Positions 1 to 10,998 of a stretch of 64,000 bases of DNA are shown here, in pieces (positions within the stretch are counted from its first letter, which is position 1; every line of letters starts with the position of its first letter). The notes beneath the pieces were generated by a model that saw nothing but the letters and a program-made list of their open reading frames with translations, ran no database searches and was not told the origin of the DNA. The translations under genes and the position numbers were made by a program. The stretch is from Siderastrea radians (lineage: Eukaryota > Cnidaria > Anthozoa > Scleractinia > Rhizangiidae). Location of the stretch: positions 58,842,358 through 58,906,357 of the forward strand of contig OZ024889.1 of NCBI GenBank assembly GCA_964017195.1, given 5' to 3'.

Positions 1-28
1 TCCTGTAATACTACCAAGGGGTCAGTGG

Positions 29-1127
29 GTGACAAAGCTGATAGTCAAGTATAACCATGAGTTGTCTAACCACAGTGCTGGGACAAATTCTGTGCTATCG
101 CAGATTAGTGGGAGATTCTGGATTGTCGCAGCGCGTGAGGAAATAAGAGCGTGGGAGAATGAATGCAATGAATGCAAGAGCCACACAGATAATGGGTCCA
201 TTGCCACAAGTAACACTGCGCTTCACATTTCGGGTGTTCGACCAGACAGCGGTGGATTACGCAGGCCCGTTCACCACTATACAAGGGCGTAGGTGTCATC
301 GGTTAAAGGGGTGGTTGTGTGTCTTTACATGCTTTTCGACTCGAGCTGTTCATCTCGAAGTGGCGTGGGGGCTCGACACAGATAGTTTTCTAAATGCGTT
401 GACCAGATTCACCAGTAGGAGAGGAGTTCCCAAGGAAATGGTTAGCGATAATGGCACTAACTTTGTTGGAGCAGTAAATGAATTAAAGGAACTTGTGGAT
501 CAACTAGACAAGGACAAGATTCAGCGAACGACTGCACAGAAGGGGATAAAGTGGAAGTTTAACCCCCCAGGAGGTCCTCATTTTGGTGGGGCACATGAGA
601 TTATGGTGAAGGCAGCCAAGAAGGCAATTTATGCTGTGCTGAGTAGCAGTGATGTCACAGACGAAGAACTAATCAGAGTCGTCACGGGTGCCGAGAGTTT
701 GCTTAACTCAAGACCACTCACCTATCAGTCAGCAAATGTTAAGGATGATGTGCCGTTGACACCCAATCATTTCCTGTACGGGCAAATGGGTGGGCAGTTT
801 GCACCAGAGAGTGTCGATACTACGAGGTTCAACCCACGGAAGAGGTGGCGCAAGGTTCAAGAGCTGATTTCTCGAGTGTGGTCCAGGTGGTTAAAGGAGT
901 ACTTACCTATGTTAAACACTCGTCCACAGTGGACCGAAGTTGTCAAGGACCTTAAAGAAGGAGACGTTGTACTGGTTCTGGATCCAAAGCTGCCACGTGG
1001 GAAGTGGCCATTGGGTCGTATCATGGAAATGTATCCAGGGAGAGACGGACATTCTCGAGTAGCAAAAGTTCAGTGCGGAGAGAAGACTGTGGTGCGATCA
1101 ATTCACAAATTGGTACCACTCTTGTAA
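29..1127 (+). pseudogene. BEL/Pao pol fragment: integrase and C-terminal domain, frameshifted
   Basis: The first frame (about 29-180) reads an HHCC-type zinc-binding segment ending in CNECK. The sequence then continues one frame over (159-1127), so a frameshift lies near 160-185. In the second frame (322 residues) the integrase core has AVDYAGP with Asp33, SDNGTNF with Asp97 and PHFGGAHE with Glu147, a D,D49E triad. The segment VHLEV typical of BEL/Pao integrases follows the first Asp. The C-terminal part (about residues 235-322, with DVVLVLD and GKWPLGRI) matches the domain that closes BEL/Pao polyproteins. It would insert element cDNA into the host genome. The triad is intact, but the frameshift and the missing 5' part make it a relic. 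Confidence 0.87.
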
Positions 1128-1222
1128 AACAATGGACCTTTAGGAAACGTTAAGTTAAGAACATTTATTGTTACATTTTATCGTGTTATACACACTGCGG
1201 TCCCCTTAGTGCGGGGAGGGGG

Positions 1223-1459
1223 AATGTTCAGGAGAGCGTGACTATTGCGTGACTAGATTATCGTGACGTTCCGTTTTATGTCAGTTTACATGAGTGACAG
1301 ATGTCAAAGAGAAGGTGCGCACGCGGTTTTGTCGAGCTTTCACCAGGTTGGAGTTTCGGAGCCATGTTGTACACGTGTTTTTTTAGTGAATTAAAAGTTG
1401 TGTTCCAGAAGATGCCTTTCCGTCGTCGCAACACTCACAGAAATTCGACGGGAACAACA
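1223..1459 (+). repeat. Candidate 3' LTR of the BEL/Pao element
   Basis: It begins TGTT directly after a purine-rich tract and ends near ...GGGAACAACA, giving TGTT...AACA ends and a length of about 237 bases. An AATTAAA polyadenylation-like motif lies near 1389. Without the 5' LTR the right border is approximate. Confidence 0.55.
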
Positions 1460-1479
1460 GGAACCAATTATTGCTGTTT

Positions 1480-2490
1480 AACTCAGAACCTGCTAGAGCG
1501 TTCCCCCCAACACGTCCTATCATTCAGGATTGCTGTAAAAGTTGGCACAATAAACCCCAGCCTTGTGGACTCTGTGAGTCGTTTAGTTTTCTTGAGTTTC
1601 ACGGATCTCTCCGTCATCGGAGCTGACGCCGCTACAGATACTTCTGTGCGCCCAGGAAGTTTGAGCCACAGTCTTACCAGCAAACGTTCTGTTGGCCAGC
1701 AAACATGCAAATCGACGAAATGCCATTATGAAAGTAGCGGATGTGTTGGCAGTAACGAGCTCCAGGTGAATTGCTCTAGATGTTGTGCATGCGAACATGA
1801 TAACTTGAGCTTCTTGAAGTGTCCTCCGGCTCAAGTGGCCCAAACATATCCATCGCGGTGTTGGAAAATAGGAGAAATCTGGCCACCACTCGCAGACTTG
1901 GTACTGGTGGAGGGGTTTCCTGCGCAGTTTTCGGCAGGTGACTCATTCGCTGACAACGGCCTTTGCCATTTGTCGAAGCCCAATCATCCAAAACGTTCGT
2001 CTAGTTTCGTGCATCAAGCTCTGAGCCGCAGTGTCCTCGTTTCTGGTGAAGGTGACGCAGAAGGAGAATGGCAAGGTGATGGTCTCTTGACAGAATGATG
2101 GATTTTCCTATGTCTTGTGGGAGTATTCTGACATTTTCGAGGCGGCCAGCTCGGATCAGTCCCTCCTGGTCAGTTTTGGCAATCATTTGCTCGTTGAGGA
2201 GTGATACATCCAGGTGAAGCTGACACCATTTGAGAACCTCTACTTCTGGGTCCTTGAGTTCCTGTACTGCTAGGGAACGACCTTTACGTACTATCTTTAG
2301 TCTCGCAACTTAAACAAATTGATCAACAGGGCAAGAACTCTTCGAATCTTGCGGAAGGTAGAGCATCTCCACAACAAGTAGACCATCACCTTTTCTTGAG
2401 AGGCTGCGGTGGCGTGAAACGCCCCGGTGTTCTCACCCGCTTTATCAATTTGCTGGGGTATTTTTACCATCTTCATTTCTTTCAAGATGT
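1480..2490 (-). pseudogene. Second BEL/Pao pol remnant, antisense to the first
   Basis: Read on the minus strand, three fragments in different frames follow pol order. Positions 2186-2001 read DQEGLIRAGRLENVRILP and HLHQKRGH, the region before and within the integrase zinc-binding motif. Positions 1991-1776 read FSNTAMDMFGPL, the first integrase Asp region. Positions 1843-1583 read TSRAIHLELV, the strand after that Asp. The fragments need at least two frame changes to join, and no intact DNG motif was seen, so this is an old inactive copy. It differs from the element at 1-1459, so it is a separate insertion. Its limits are unclear, and 2190-2490 is assigned only by position. Confidence 0.7.
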
Positions 2491-2760
2491 CTTGCCGTTG
2501 ATGGCGAGGTCTTTAAACTTCATCCGTTAAACCTGAGGCCATTCCGAATGCTGCAACTTTAGCTGTAACATCCCACCGGCTAAAACACGCTTTATAAGTA
2601 GTTGAAAACAAGGAAGATATTCGAAAGAAGTATAAAATAATGAATTTAAGGTTTGGCTCAGATCTTGATGCCTGATCAGAGCAAAATTTTATAACCGTTA
2701 ATTTCAGGAGTAAAATACATGTTAATGATTATTGTTGTTATTTTGTTCCTCAGCTACGAA
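2490..2760. other. 5' flank of the first peptide gene
   Basis: No gene was seen. From about 2700 (TTTCAGGAGTAAAATAC) the sequence matches the conserved upstream flank of the later array units (TTTCAGGAGTCAAACTC), so unit 1 begins near here. Confidence 0.5.
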
Positions 2761-2767
2761 TCGCCAT

Positions 2768-2775
2768 TATATAAA
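2768..2775 (+). promoter_or_regulatory. TATA box of the divergent peptide gene
   Basis: TATATAAA followed by GCGAAGGTCAGAGAACA lies 73 bases before the ATG at 2841. It aligns base by base with CCAATAAATAGAGCGAAAGCCAGCAAACA upstream of every later copy, so this copy has a canonical TATA where the others have AATAAATA. Transcription would be expected to start near 2800. Confidence 0.6.
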
Positions 2776-2840
2776 GCGAAGGTCAGAGAACATAAACCAT
2801 TTCTGATTCAACAGTCCACCAAGGTGGAAGGCTGTAAAGA

Positions 2841-3338
2841 ATGTATTTTCCCGCTATTCAGTTCATTATTTTATCTGCCTTTGTCGTCTACTTCTCCCAT
2901 GCTGGTCTTGTACAAGCCAAGCCGAAGCTATCCCAGGCCCTAGTAGCTGAACATAATGTTTGTCCGCCAGGAGACAGGACCTGCTCACCTGGAAAGCGAT
3001 TAGAGACTTCCAACACATCATGGGACACCCCAGTAGAAACAGTAAAGCCTTCTCAGATCTCTGAACGTGCTTGTCCACCGGGAGTGCGAACATGCTCAAC
3101 TGGCGAAAGTTCGGAAATAACAAAGGAAGCACCGGTTAGCACTAAGTCTCCAATATACAAGGATAAAACTGACAAAGAAGACTTGGAAAACTGTTGTCCG
3201 GAGAACTGGGTTGGTAAAAAGAAGAGAATATTGAAACAGATGCTAAAGAAAGCGACAAACAAGCTTTTAAAGTTGTCCCAGGCCTTGGAAGCAGCTTGCC
3301 CACCTGGTGTGTGGACATGTTCAACTGGAAAGCGATAA
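2841..3338 (+). CDS. Divergent member of the cyclic-peptide precursor family
   Basis: The 165-residue single-exon precursor has a hydrophobic signal peptide (about residues 1-21). Four cysteine-containing segments sit where the array copies have theirs, but their content differs. Segment 1 is CPPGDRTCSPGKR (from Cys41). Segment 2 is CPPGVRTCSTGES, which lacks the dibasic site. The fourth-type segment is NCCPENWVGKKKR, where the closing Cys is Gly and so creates an amidation site. The last is CPPGVWTCSTGKR, the array consensus, followed at once by the stop. Trp is replaced by Arg in the first two rings. The frame is intact and the promoter has a canonical TATA, so it may be an expressed paralog with a different peptide set. 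The start was chosen because it begins the signal peptide. Its function is unknown; a secreted neuropeptide-like precursor is inferred. Confidence 0.8.
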   Translation: MYFPAIQFIILSAFVVYFSHAGLVQAKPKLSQALVAEHNVCPPGDRTCSPGKRLETSNTSWDTPVETVKPSQISERACPPGVRTCSTGESSEITKEAPVSTKSPIYKDKTDKEDLENCCPENWVGKKKRILKQMLKKATNKLLKLSQALEAACPPGVWTCSTGKR

Positions 3339-4195
3339 GTAATTGCTAGCTAAGTCTTTAGTCCCTGAGGCTTACTTTAACCGGTGAGAAGGAAATTGGA
3401 TCTTTTGGAGAAGAAAATCACTCGTTTCCTACAGGAATATGTTCATGAGTTGAAACTGACAAACAAAAACTTAGGTGGAAAAACAAAGTCCCCAGGCCAT
3501 TTTCCTGAAAATCTGTCATGGACATTATCGGTTAAGTTCGTAGGGGTAGTCAGTTTTCATAAAACACTTTACTGTATTGTAAAATGTAGTTTTTAAAACC
3601 CTGATAATTAACTGATAATTAAACTGAGCAGAGTTGATCATAGTTCCCTTGAAGATCTTGAGAGTTTATCTTTGCTAAATCTGAGTTAAAAAGAATGCAG
3701 TCCATTCCCTCCACTGATCCCATTTGATCCAATCAAATACAAACCAACCCGAACTTTGACTTTCCACTCCTAGGCAATCAACTCAATTCCAGTCCGATGC
3801 AGTTCAATTTAATAGACATCTTAAGAATGCACACAAGAAAAGCATTTCTAAACTATCTACTTTTTTTTATCAGAAACCTGTAACAAATTTCGTTGACTTA
3901 ATTTGTTATCAAGATGTTTACATTAGCACCAAGTTTTTTTCGCTTTATATTTATTGCCAGCTTAGATGTTTCTCTTGTTTGTTTTTAATAATGGCCAAGG
4001 AAACAAATCGGTTAACTATTGCTATTGTTCAATAGTGGATTTTATTCATTGAATATATCTTAAAATTGTTTCTACTTCATTTTTAGGCAATACAATACCT
4101 TTTCGTCATTGCATTAGACTTGAAGCAAGCAAAGCTCGACGTTTGAAAAGGGCCTTTAATCCGGAAACCATTGATTAAAAAACCAGACGTTGTAT
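3339..4195 (+). repeat. 3' and intergenic flank of repeat unit 1, diverged
   Basis: No gene. The CCAATCC-type block (about 3695-3830), the GAAAAGCATTTCTAAAC segment, the Gln-rich-looking AT tract and the GGGCCTTTAATCC segment align with the later unit flanks at lower identity. The alignment is lost at about 4195. Confidence 0.65.
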
Positions 4196-5440
4196 ACACC
4201 CCTCTGTAACAGACCTGGTGAAACCCGACCCGATGGAAATTTGATTTATGTCATTAAAAATGTGTCATTTAATACTTTTTATCAGTATGTCGGCGTTGAC
4301 TTAAAAAGATGTTAGAAAACGCGCTCAGAGATGAGACAGCTGTACATGTAGTCTTGAATGGTTTGCCATCACGATGCAGAAAGTGTAACGCGAATTTAAG
4401 TATAGACTTACGGGTTTTCGAATAAGCTTTTGCAAAAATGATTTCTGTGTCCATCATTTTGTGTTTGTTTATTCATAACAGTACGTCAAAACACGGCAGA
4501 CAACAGCACAAACAATTTTGACTGTCAAGTCCATATCTTTGTGCAATTGTCGGTTTTCTTGTCCTAGAATTTTTCAATAGTAATAATCTTTTAAGCGAAG
4601 CAGTTGTCGGTTTAAACTTATTTTATCCGAAAGGCTTTCGAAAACAGTTTTGCGCGTTCCTCAAAGCGCCCAAATTTATTTAAGCTTAAAAGACAACTTA
4701 TGCCATAGAATAAGCATATTTGGTGTTTGTTTGTTTGTTTTCAATCTCGATGGTCTCTAGTTAGAGAACGAAACATGAAAGTTATTTAAGTAACTATAAG
4801 CGAAGCAGTTTTCGGTTTAATACTATTTTATCTGATAAGCGTCCGAAAACGGTTTTGTGTGTTCCTTAAAGTGCCCGAATTTCTTCGCTGTCACTAAACT
4901 TACCAGGCATTTCTTTGATAATTTTTAATACAAGTGCTTGGAAGCTCCCAAAATCCTTTCTTTCGGGTAATCTCAGTAAAATGCCAGAATTAATTTTTGA
5001 CAAGACTAATAGTGGCAGTTCGTGTTATTTGTTAACATCCGAACACGATGACAACCCAAAAAGATGAACGCCGTTTCAAGTTCATTTAAGCGAACAGCCA
5101 ATAATCCAAGGACATTTGGCAAGACTTGACAGTTAAAGGAACTATGTCACGGCGTTTTCATTCATTTTTCTGATCTGACAAAATTATTTTCTCATTAACG
5201 GAAACCTCAAAATAATAGTTTCCTAAGTTAGAAAAACACCAAAGAAGTAGTAATTAACCAAAACTAAACAAGGATGCAAACACCACGCAAGACGGCTCAC
5301 GAGAGTATTAATTTAGTTTGATGGCCGAAAAATCCTAGATCAAGTGACGCACAGCCTCTAGAATTACCTTTCGAGCTCGGATCCCCAAAATATTAGAGGA
5401 CAATTCAGAACACTCCACTTATGTCCAGGATTGAACTCTG
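4196..5440. other. AT-rich non-coding stretch
   Basis: No coding region was recognised. The only structure seen is a diverged direct repeat at 4595-4680 and 4799-4886, listed separately. Confidence 0.6.
4595..4886 (+). repeat. Direct repeat of about 86 bp, two copies 204 bp apart
   Basis: Both copies begin AAGCGAAGCAGTT followed by TCGGTTTAA, and both end in a GTTCCT-AAAG-GCCC segment (4595-4680 and 4799-4886). They differ at several positions. The origin is not recognised. Confidence 0.7.
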
Positions 5441-5700
5441 CAACGAATTTTACGATTTTTCGCTTCAGTTCCAAATTTTACGATTTTTCGTAATGTTACG
5501 ATTTTTCGTTTCACAGTAGCGAGATTAACAAATTTTACGTTTTTTGCGATTTTTCGCTTCAGGCAAACAAGATTTACAAATTGTACGTTTTTAGCGATTT
5601 TTTGCTTGAGACATGGAGGATTTAAAAATTTAGCGATTTTGCGCTAGCCTCAACGATTATTTGCGCCGTGTTGCGATTTTTCGCAGTCTTTTGTCTTGCT
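5440..5700 (+). repeat. Degenerate short repeats of ACGATTTTTCG
   Basis: ACGATTTTTCGC and close variants (ACGTTTTTAGCG, GCGATTTTTTGC) recur about ten times with irregular spacing. It is a simple-sequence-like region with no coding content. Confidence 0.7.
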
Positions 5701-5819
5701 AATTGCCTCATGACAACAGAGGCTAGTCGGCTAGCAGTTTTTACAAAATTCGCGAAAATGATTGTTTATGCTCAACGATTGTTTATGCTCTTTTAGGATT
5801 TTTCACGGTCTTTAGTCTT

Positions 5820-6460
5820 GAGTCTCGTGAACCTATGAATATCCGCGAGATATAAAAGGCATAGCGAACAAGATATCACAGAAATTTATGAATATTCCTC
5901 GTTCTTTAAACTCCTAGCGCGAAATGTAACATGGCTGTATGAATATTCCTCGTTCTAAAAGCACCTAGCCCAAGATGTTACATGGATCTATGAATATCCG
6001 TCGTTCTAAAAGCAATATAGCGCGAGTTATAACACATGACAGAATCTATCCCTCTTGTTTCGCGCTGTGTTTGATTTTCAGTTTTCAAATCTGTCAAAAT
6101 CCGTGAATCCCTCGTTCTAAAAGCATCAAGCGCGAGATATAAAGGGCATAGCGAACGAGATATCACAGAAATCTAAGAATATTCCTTGTTCTTCAAGCTC
6201 CCAGAGCGAAATATAACATGGCGCTATGAATATCCTTCGTTCTAAAAGCACCTAGCGCAAGATATGACATGGTGAATATCCCTCGTTCTGAAAGCATTTA
6301 GCGCGAGATAAAACCGTGAACCTATAATATCCCTCGTTCCAAAAGTATTTAGCGCGAGATATTATAGAAAATTAAGACTATTCCTCGTTCTTTAAGCTCC
6401 TAGCATGAGAGTTAACCTGAGTCTATGAATATCCCTCTTTCTAAAAGCACCTAGCGCCAG
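5820..6460 (+). repeat. Minisatellite with units of about 55-65 bp
   Basis: About ten imperfect units are built on TATGAATATCCCTCGTTCT, then AAAAGCACCTAGCGCGAGAT, then ATAACATGG. Spacing and sequence vary. No coding content was seen. Confidence 0.7.
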
Positions 6461-8105
6461 AAATCCCCTGCGGGTGGATGTAGGGGGAATGGGGGAGACA
6501 TTGGGCGATTTTTCCCCAGTCTCTCTCAAGCGTCACAATGCCTTGAAGGCCTGGCAGATTTAGCAAGTAGATGTGTTCGCCATGTTCGGTACATTTATTT
6601 TTATTATTCAACAAATTGTCACTATGCCCATATATGGTAAGGAAGCCCTCAATATCTGTCATCCGTACATGACAGATATCCAGCGATATACGTAGATGAC
6701 CATATTTGGAAGTGCACTGGAGATTTTCTTTCATTACTGGTCTGACGGCCATTTTGAAAAGCGAGGCAGTTTGAGCAGTATTCTCTGGAAATTTTAACTC
6801 CCTGGAAGAAACTTTCCGCGATTAAATGCTCTCAAAAAGTCAACAAGTATTCGCTTCAGCTAACAGAGATATCCAGAGGTTGACTTGGAATTTTCATAGT
6901 GAGAACTCAACCAAGAAAATGCTATTGCGAACGAAGCAGCACACTTGCTCACGGAAAGTTGTAAAGTTGAAAAGATTTTAATTCACGGGAAGAGGACTTA
7001 TTCTCGGTAAGGTAGCAATATTTTTTACTTTGTCTTGTCATTTCCAAACATGAGTTTGTAAATAAGTCTTTTTAAGTGAACGGTAGTAAACTTCGATTTC
7101 TTGAAGTTCTGTTTTGATTTTTATTAAGCTTATGTGTTGCTAGCTTTTAGCGTTTTCATCATAGAACCATTGTTTTTCTCGTTCTGAAAATGGTAGTCGA
7201 TGAGAATTTGTTGAATAATAAAACAGTTATCCTGTTCAATCTTGCGGAATATCCCCTGATTTAGCCAACTCGGCCTACGGCCTCGTCGGCTAAGTATCAG
7301 GTGATATTCCGAGCGATTTCGCAGGATAATTGTTAAATATTCAATCAGTAGCAAAAGTTTAGCCATTTCAAGTGTAACAAAAGCCATTTAGAGAAACAAG
7401 AAAAACCTTCATTCCCTTGTGATAGTTTTTGGGGATCATAAACAGGAAATGTTGGCTTAATCTTCGATTTCTCATCGACACGCTGGGAGCGGAGAAATTC
7501 TGTACTACACGTGCTTTTTCATCGATCAGTCTGGAAATGTGAAAGACATCTCTACCAGTACTTCCACGATTCGAGGATGATTTTCCCTACTGACTGGCCT
7601 CTAATTCAAACAGGTCAATTTACCTCGGTAGTTTACCTTCGAGATATACATCTACAACAATTTTTGAACATCAAATGATTATAAAATCAATATGGAGGAC
7701 TGACAACAATTTATCGGCTGTAGTAGCTACAATACAAAGAACGAAGGAAGTCACGGAAGCATGTGTTGGCTTTATTTTGTTTCCTATCTGTTGTTGTGTT
7801 TGCACCCCTCTCAAGCTGCATTTACAAAAAAAAAACTGATTTCTTGAATGATTATTTCTTATAGTCATTTCAGTCATTAAATGAGACAGCAAACTTAAAC
7901 CAACCCAGAGGCTTTGTGATAGGTGAAATTATGGATGAAACAAGCTGTTACAAAGTGACAATACAGAAATACATGTTTTTCACCGCTGATGATGTTTTTT
8001 GGTCAAATTATAATCCTTGTTTCTTGCAATTGAGCAGCTTTCCTTAATGTATGTCTGATATCATAATTTTTTTCGAAATTTGCCAATGTACCAGTTTTCC
8101 AAATA
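6461..8105. other. Non-coding stretch with one hairpin
   Basis: No recognisable gene; short open frames show no domain or repeat structure. A strong inverted repeat lies at about 7247-7304. Confidence 0.55.
7247..7304. repeat. Foldback hairpin
   Basis: GGAATATCCCCTGATTTAGCC is mirrored by GGCTAAGTATCAGGTGATATTCC around a GC-rich centre containing CGGCCTACGGCC. It resembles the hairpins near 29160 and 49260 in having a small CG-rich palindrome at the centre. Confidence 0.65.
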
Positions 8106-8109
8106 ATCA

Positions 8110-8985
8110 TAATATTTGCAATTTTCGCAATTCTTTTTTGGCCACTCAGACATCATGAGGGCTTACATAAGGCTTTTTTGGTACCTTTGGGAATTTTTGC
8201 AGTTTTCATATAATAATTCTCATTGGCTCCCTCAGAGATCTTTGCGAATTTTTGCAATTATCGTAATTCTCGTAATTTTCGTAAAATTCGCAGTTCTCGT
8301 TGGGTCCCTTGACATCTCGTGGGCCATTCTTGGTACCCTTGTGAGGTTTCACAGTTTTCATAATTCTCGTAATTCTCGTCGGGTCCTTCTGAGATCTTGC
8401 GAATTGTCGCAGTTTTTGTAATTCTCGTAATTTTCGTAAAATTCGCAGTTCTCGTTGGGTCCCTCTGACATCTCGTGAGCCATCCTTGGTACCTTTGCGA
8501 ATATGTGCTGTTTTCGTAATTCTCGTTGAGTCCCTCTGAGATCTTTGCGAATTTTTGCAATTATCGTAATTCTCGTAATTTTTGTAAAATTCGCAGTTCT
8601 CGTTGGGTCCCTCTGACATGTTGTAAGCCATTCTTGGTACCTATGCGAATTCTCCCAGTTTTCGTAATTCTCAGTCGTAATTCTCGTTGGGTCCCTCTGA
8701 GATCTTGCGAATTGTTGCAGTTTTCGCAATTCTCGTAATTTTTGTAAAATTCGCAGTTCTTGTTGGGTCCCTCTGACATCTCGTGAGCCATTCTTGGTAC
8801 CTTTGCGAATATTTGCTGTTTTCGTAATTCTTGTTGGGTCCCTCTGAGGTCTTGCGAGTTTTCGCAGGTTTCGTAATTCTCGTAATTTTCGTAAAATTCG
8901 CAGTTCTCGTTGGGTGCCTCTGACATCTTGTAAGGTTTTCTTGGTACCTTTGCGAATTTTTGCAGTTTTCGTAATTTTCGTAACA
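8110..8985 (-). repeat. Minisatellite with units of about 150 bp
   Basis: The marker GCAGTTCTCGTTGGGTCCCT occurs at 8290, 8445, 8593, 8753 (one mismatch) and 8900 (one mismatch), giving periods of 155, 148, 160 and 147. Within each unit a smaller CGTAATTCTCGTAATTTTCG motif repeats. All three minus-strand frames stay open over much of the array (up to 218 codons, reading NCEFYENYENY-type repeats). This is a by-product of the stop-poor repeat and is not annotated as a gene. Confidence 0.8.
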
Positions 8986-9290
8986 GAGTTTGATCCTGGA
9001 CATACCTCGAACACTTTTGAGCTTTTCGAGAAACACTCGAATCAGATTGAATTTGGATAAACATTTAAGGATAAAAATTAGCGAGAAAAGTTTAACACAA
9101 CGTTTCGATGTCTCCATGACATCATTTTCAAATGAGAGAAATAAAATATAGATGAGTTAATATATACAAGGTGAGGTGTTAAAAAAGTAACATATTTGGC
9201 GTGTAATTGTGCGTGCATGGTAAGTATGTCTAAATAAATAGTTTTGCGCGGTAGAGTCCGAACTGAACACGCAATTTATTGTCTGGATTT
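8986..9290. other. Spacer between minisatellite and partial unit
   Basis: No gene. It contains ACAACGTTTCGATGTCTCC and ATGACATCATTTTCAAATGAG, which look like the end of a dispersed repeat, but there is no second copy in this window to prove it. Confidence 0.35.
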
Positions 9291-10856
9291 TTGCCTTGTT
9301 TGTTTTTGTTTTAATGCATGGCCATCGAAACAAATCCCTTGATTATTGTTATTGTTGTTCAAATGTGGATTTGTACTGCCAGACTGTATATATCTTAAAA
9401 TTATTTGTACTTTATTTTAAGCATTTGTGTCAGATTCGGAGCATGATCATGAAAAGTTCAACACTTGAAATGGGCCTTGACATCATTAATTTAAAAAAAG
9501 CATAATTCGGTAAATTGTGATCGTCCGGGTGAGTGTAGTCCTGAGAAGGACTGTTTGAGGTGACATTGACTGACGTTTCGACAACCTGAGCGGAAGTCAT
9601 CATCAGAGTCAAGTGAACTGTGAATCGTCAGTAGATGTTGTAAGTCTCTGGTCGTTGTCCTGATTGGTCGACGATCTCGTGATGTTATTGGTCGTCTGTT
9701 AGTTAAGCATTCCTCCGTGATTTTTACTTTTCGTTGTAATCTACAGTGCAACAAAAACAAAGAAACCAGATAAAAATCACGAAGCAATGAATTACGCATT
9801 ACTGTGAATATATTAGCATTTACTTGCCAACTGTGAATTTGTAACGCAACCTTTTCCGTCGGTTCATACGTCCTTTTTAGCGTTAAATCTTAAAGTGTTC
9901 CAGTGAAGCAATGTTAATAAGACTAAAATTGGTCACATCGTCAAGCACGCGTGTTTAATGTTTTAAAAAAATCCATCGAGCCGTTCTTAAGATTTTCGCA
10001 AAAGCGCTGAAATTCAAAAATTACCACAAAATTATTACACGAATGATCTCAGAAAAACAATTCGTTCTCGAGATCGCAAAAACTAGTTCCAACAAAACTT
10101 TCCAGGGGTAAAATAGTAAGTCAAGGACACATTTTAAAATTATTTTCGAGCCATTTCATCAAAGCATTGATTATTTTTCGGTGCATTTACTATTACTATG
10201 CAAAAACTAAGGTTGAAAATGTTTTTGCGTTTTACTTCGAAACAAACGTACAGATTTTTTTTTGTTCTTGTATATTTTGTTTGCCTTACACCACAGTTTA
10301 AGATGTTGGTGTTTGCTTTTCAAAGCGAAGTCTGGATCGCACAAAATTTCAATTTTAGTGTTTTCAAGGTTTTTTGTTTATCGTTGTCATGGAAATATCG
10401 ATTTTCACAAAATGTAAACCGCGCTAAAGTTCAATCAAAAACCAAAAAGTACTGCAAATTTCACGTTGATCCAACAAGATAAAGAAACACCTTAACAATC
10501 AACTGGCGCCGGAAAACATGCTTTGAAACTCCAAAAAACAACGAACTATTAACAGTGTGAAGATTCCTTTCTCGGAAAAACTTCCTTTAAAGAAATCAGA
10601 AAACAACTAAATTTAAGGTAAATTTAAGAGTCAAACTCAAACGGACAAAACGTAGATGATCTTAAACATAAAATAGAGTTCAAATTCTTATTTTGACTGT
10701 AGATACCGATTTCTATAAACATCTGCGATCTGCCGCCTTAAATAACAAGTTGATTCTCAGCTGTGAATAGCCAATAAATAGAGTGAAAGCCAGTAAACAT
10801 TAACCATTTCCAACGTCGTAGTAAACCAGGCGAGAGCGATCTTTTATTCTATCAAC
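9290..10856 (+). repeat. Upstream flank of the split gene copy, itself interrupted
   Basis: Positions 9290-9503 (TTTAATGCATGGCCATCGA to GACATCATTAATTTAAAAAA) and about 10488-10856 (TTAACAATCAACTGGCGCCG to the promoter) align with the array upstream flank. Between them about 985 bases (9504-10487) are unrelated and include GAGAAGGACTGTTTGAGG and CGACAACCTGAGCGGAAGTC. This is an insertion whose target duplication I could not define. A diverged CCAATAAATAGAG promoter motif is at 10769-10781. Confidence 0.65.
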
Positions 10857-10998
10857 AATGTCCTTTTCCGTCATCTTCGTTATTTCATCCGCCTTTGGCG
10901 TTTACTACAGCAATGTTGGTCCTACACAAGCCTAGCTCAAACGGTCTAAGGCTCCACGACGGGGGGGGGGGGGGCAGTGCGGAAAAACCGCTGATTGG

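Larger units (their letters stand above)
1..1459 (+). mobile_element. 3' part of a BEL/Pao LTR retrotransposon, decayed
   Basis: The order is integrase zinc-binding region, integrase core, a short C-terminal pol extension, a purine-rich tract (GGGGAGGGGGAA, about 1211-1222) and a candidate 3' LTR beginning TGTTCAGGAG. This is the usual 3' order of a BEL/Pao element. The 5' part lies outside the window, so the 5' LTR and target duplication cannot be checked. A frame change inside pol indicates that the copy is dead. Confidence 0.85.

Noticed and set aside
3384..3596. Small gene after the divergent precursor (70 codons)
   Set aside because: No domain, no counterpart frame in other units, and it lies in the expected 3' untranslated region.
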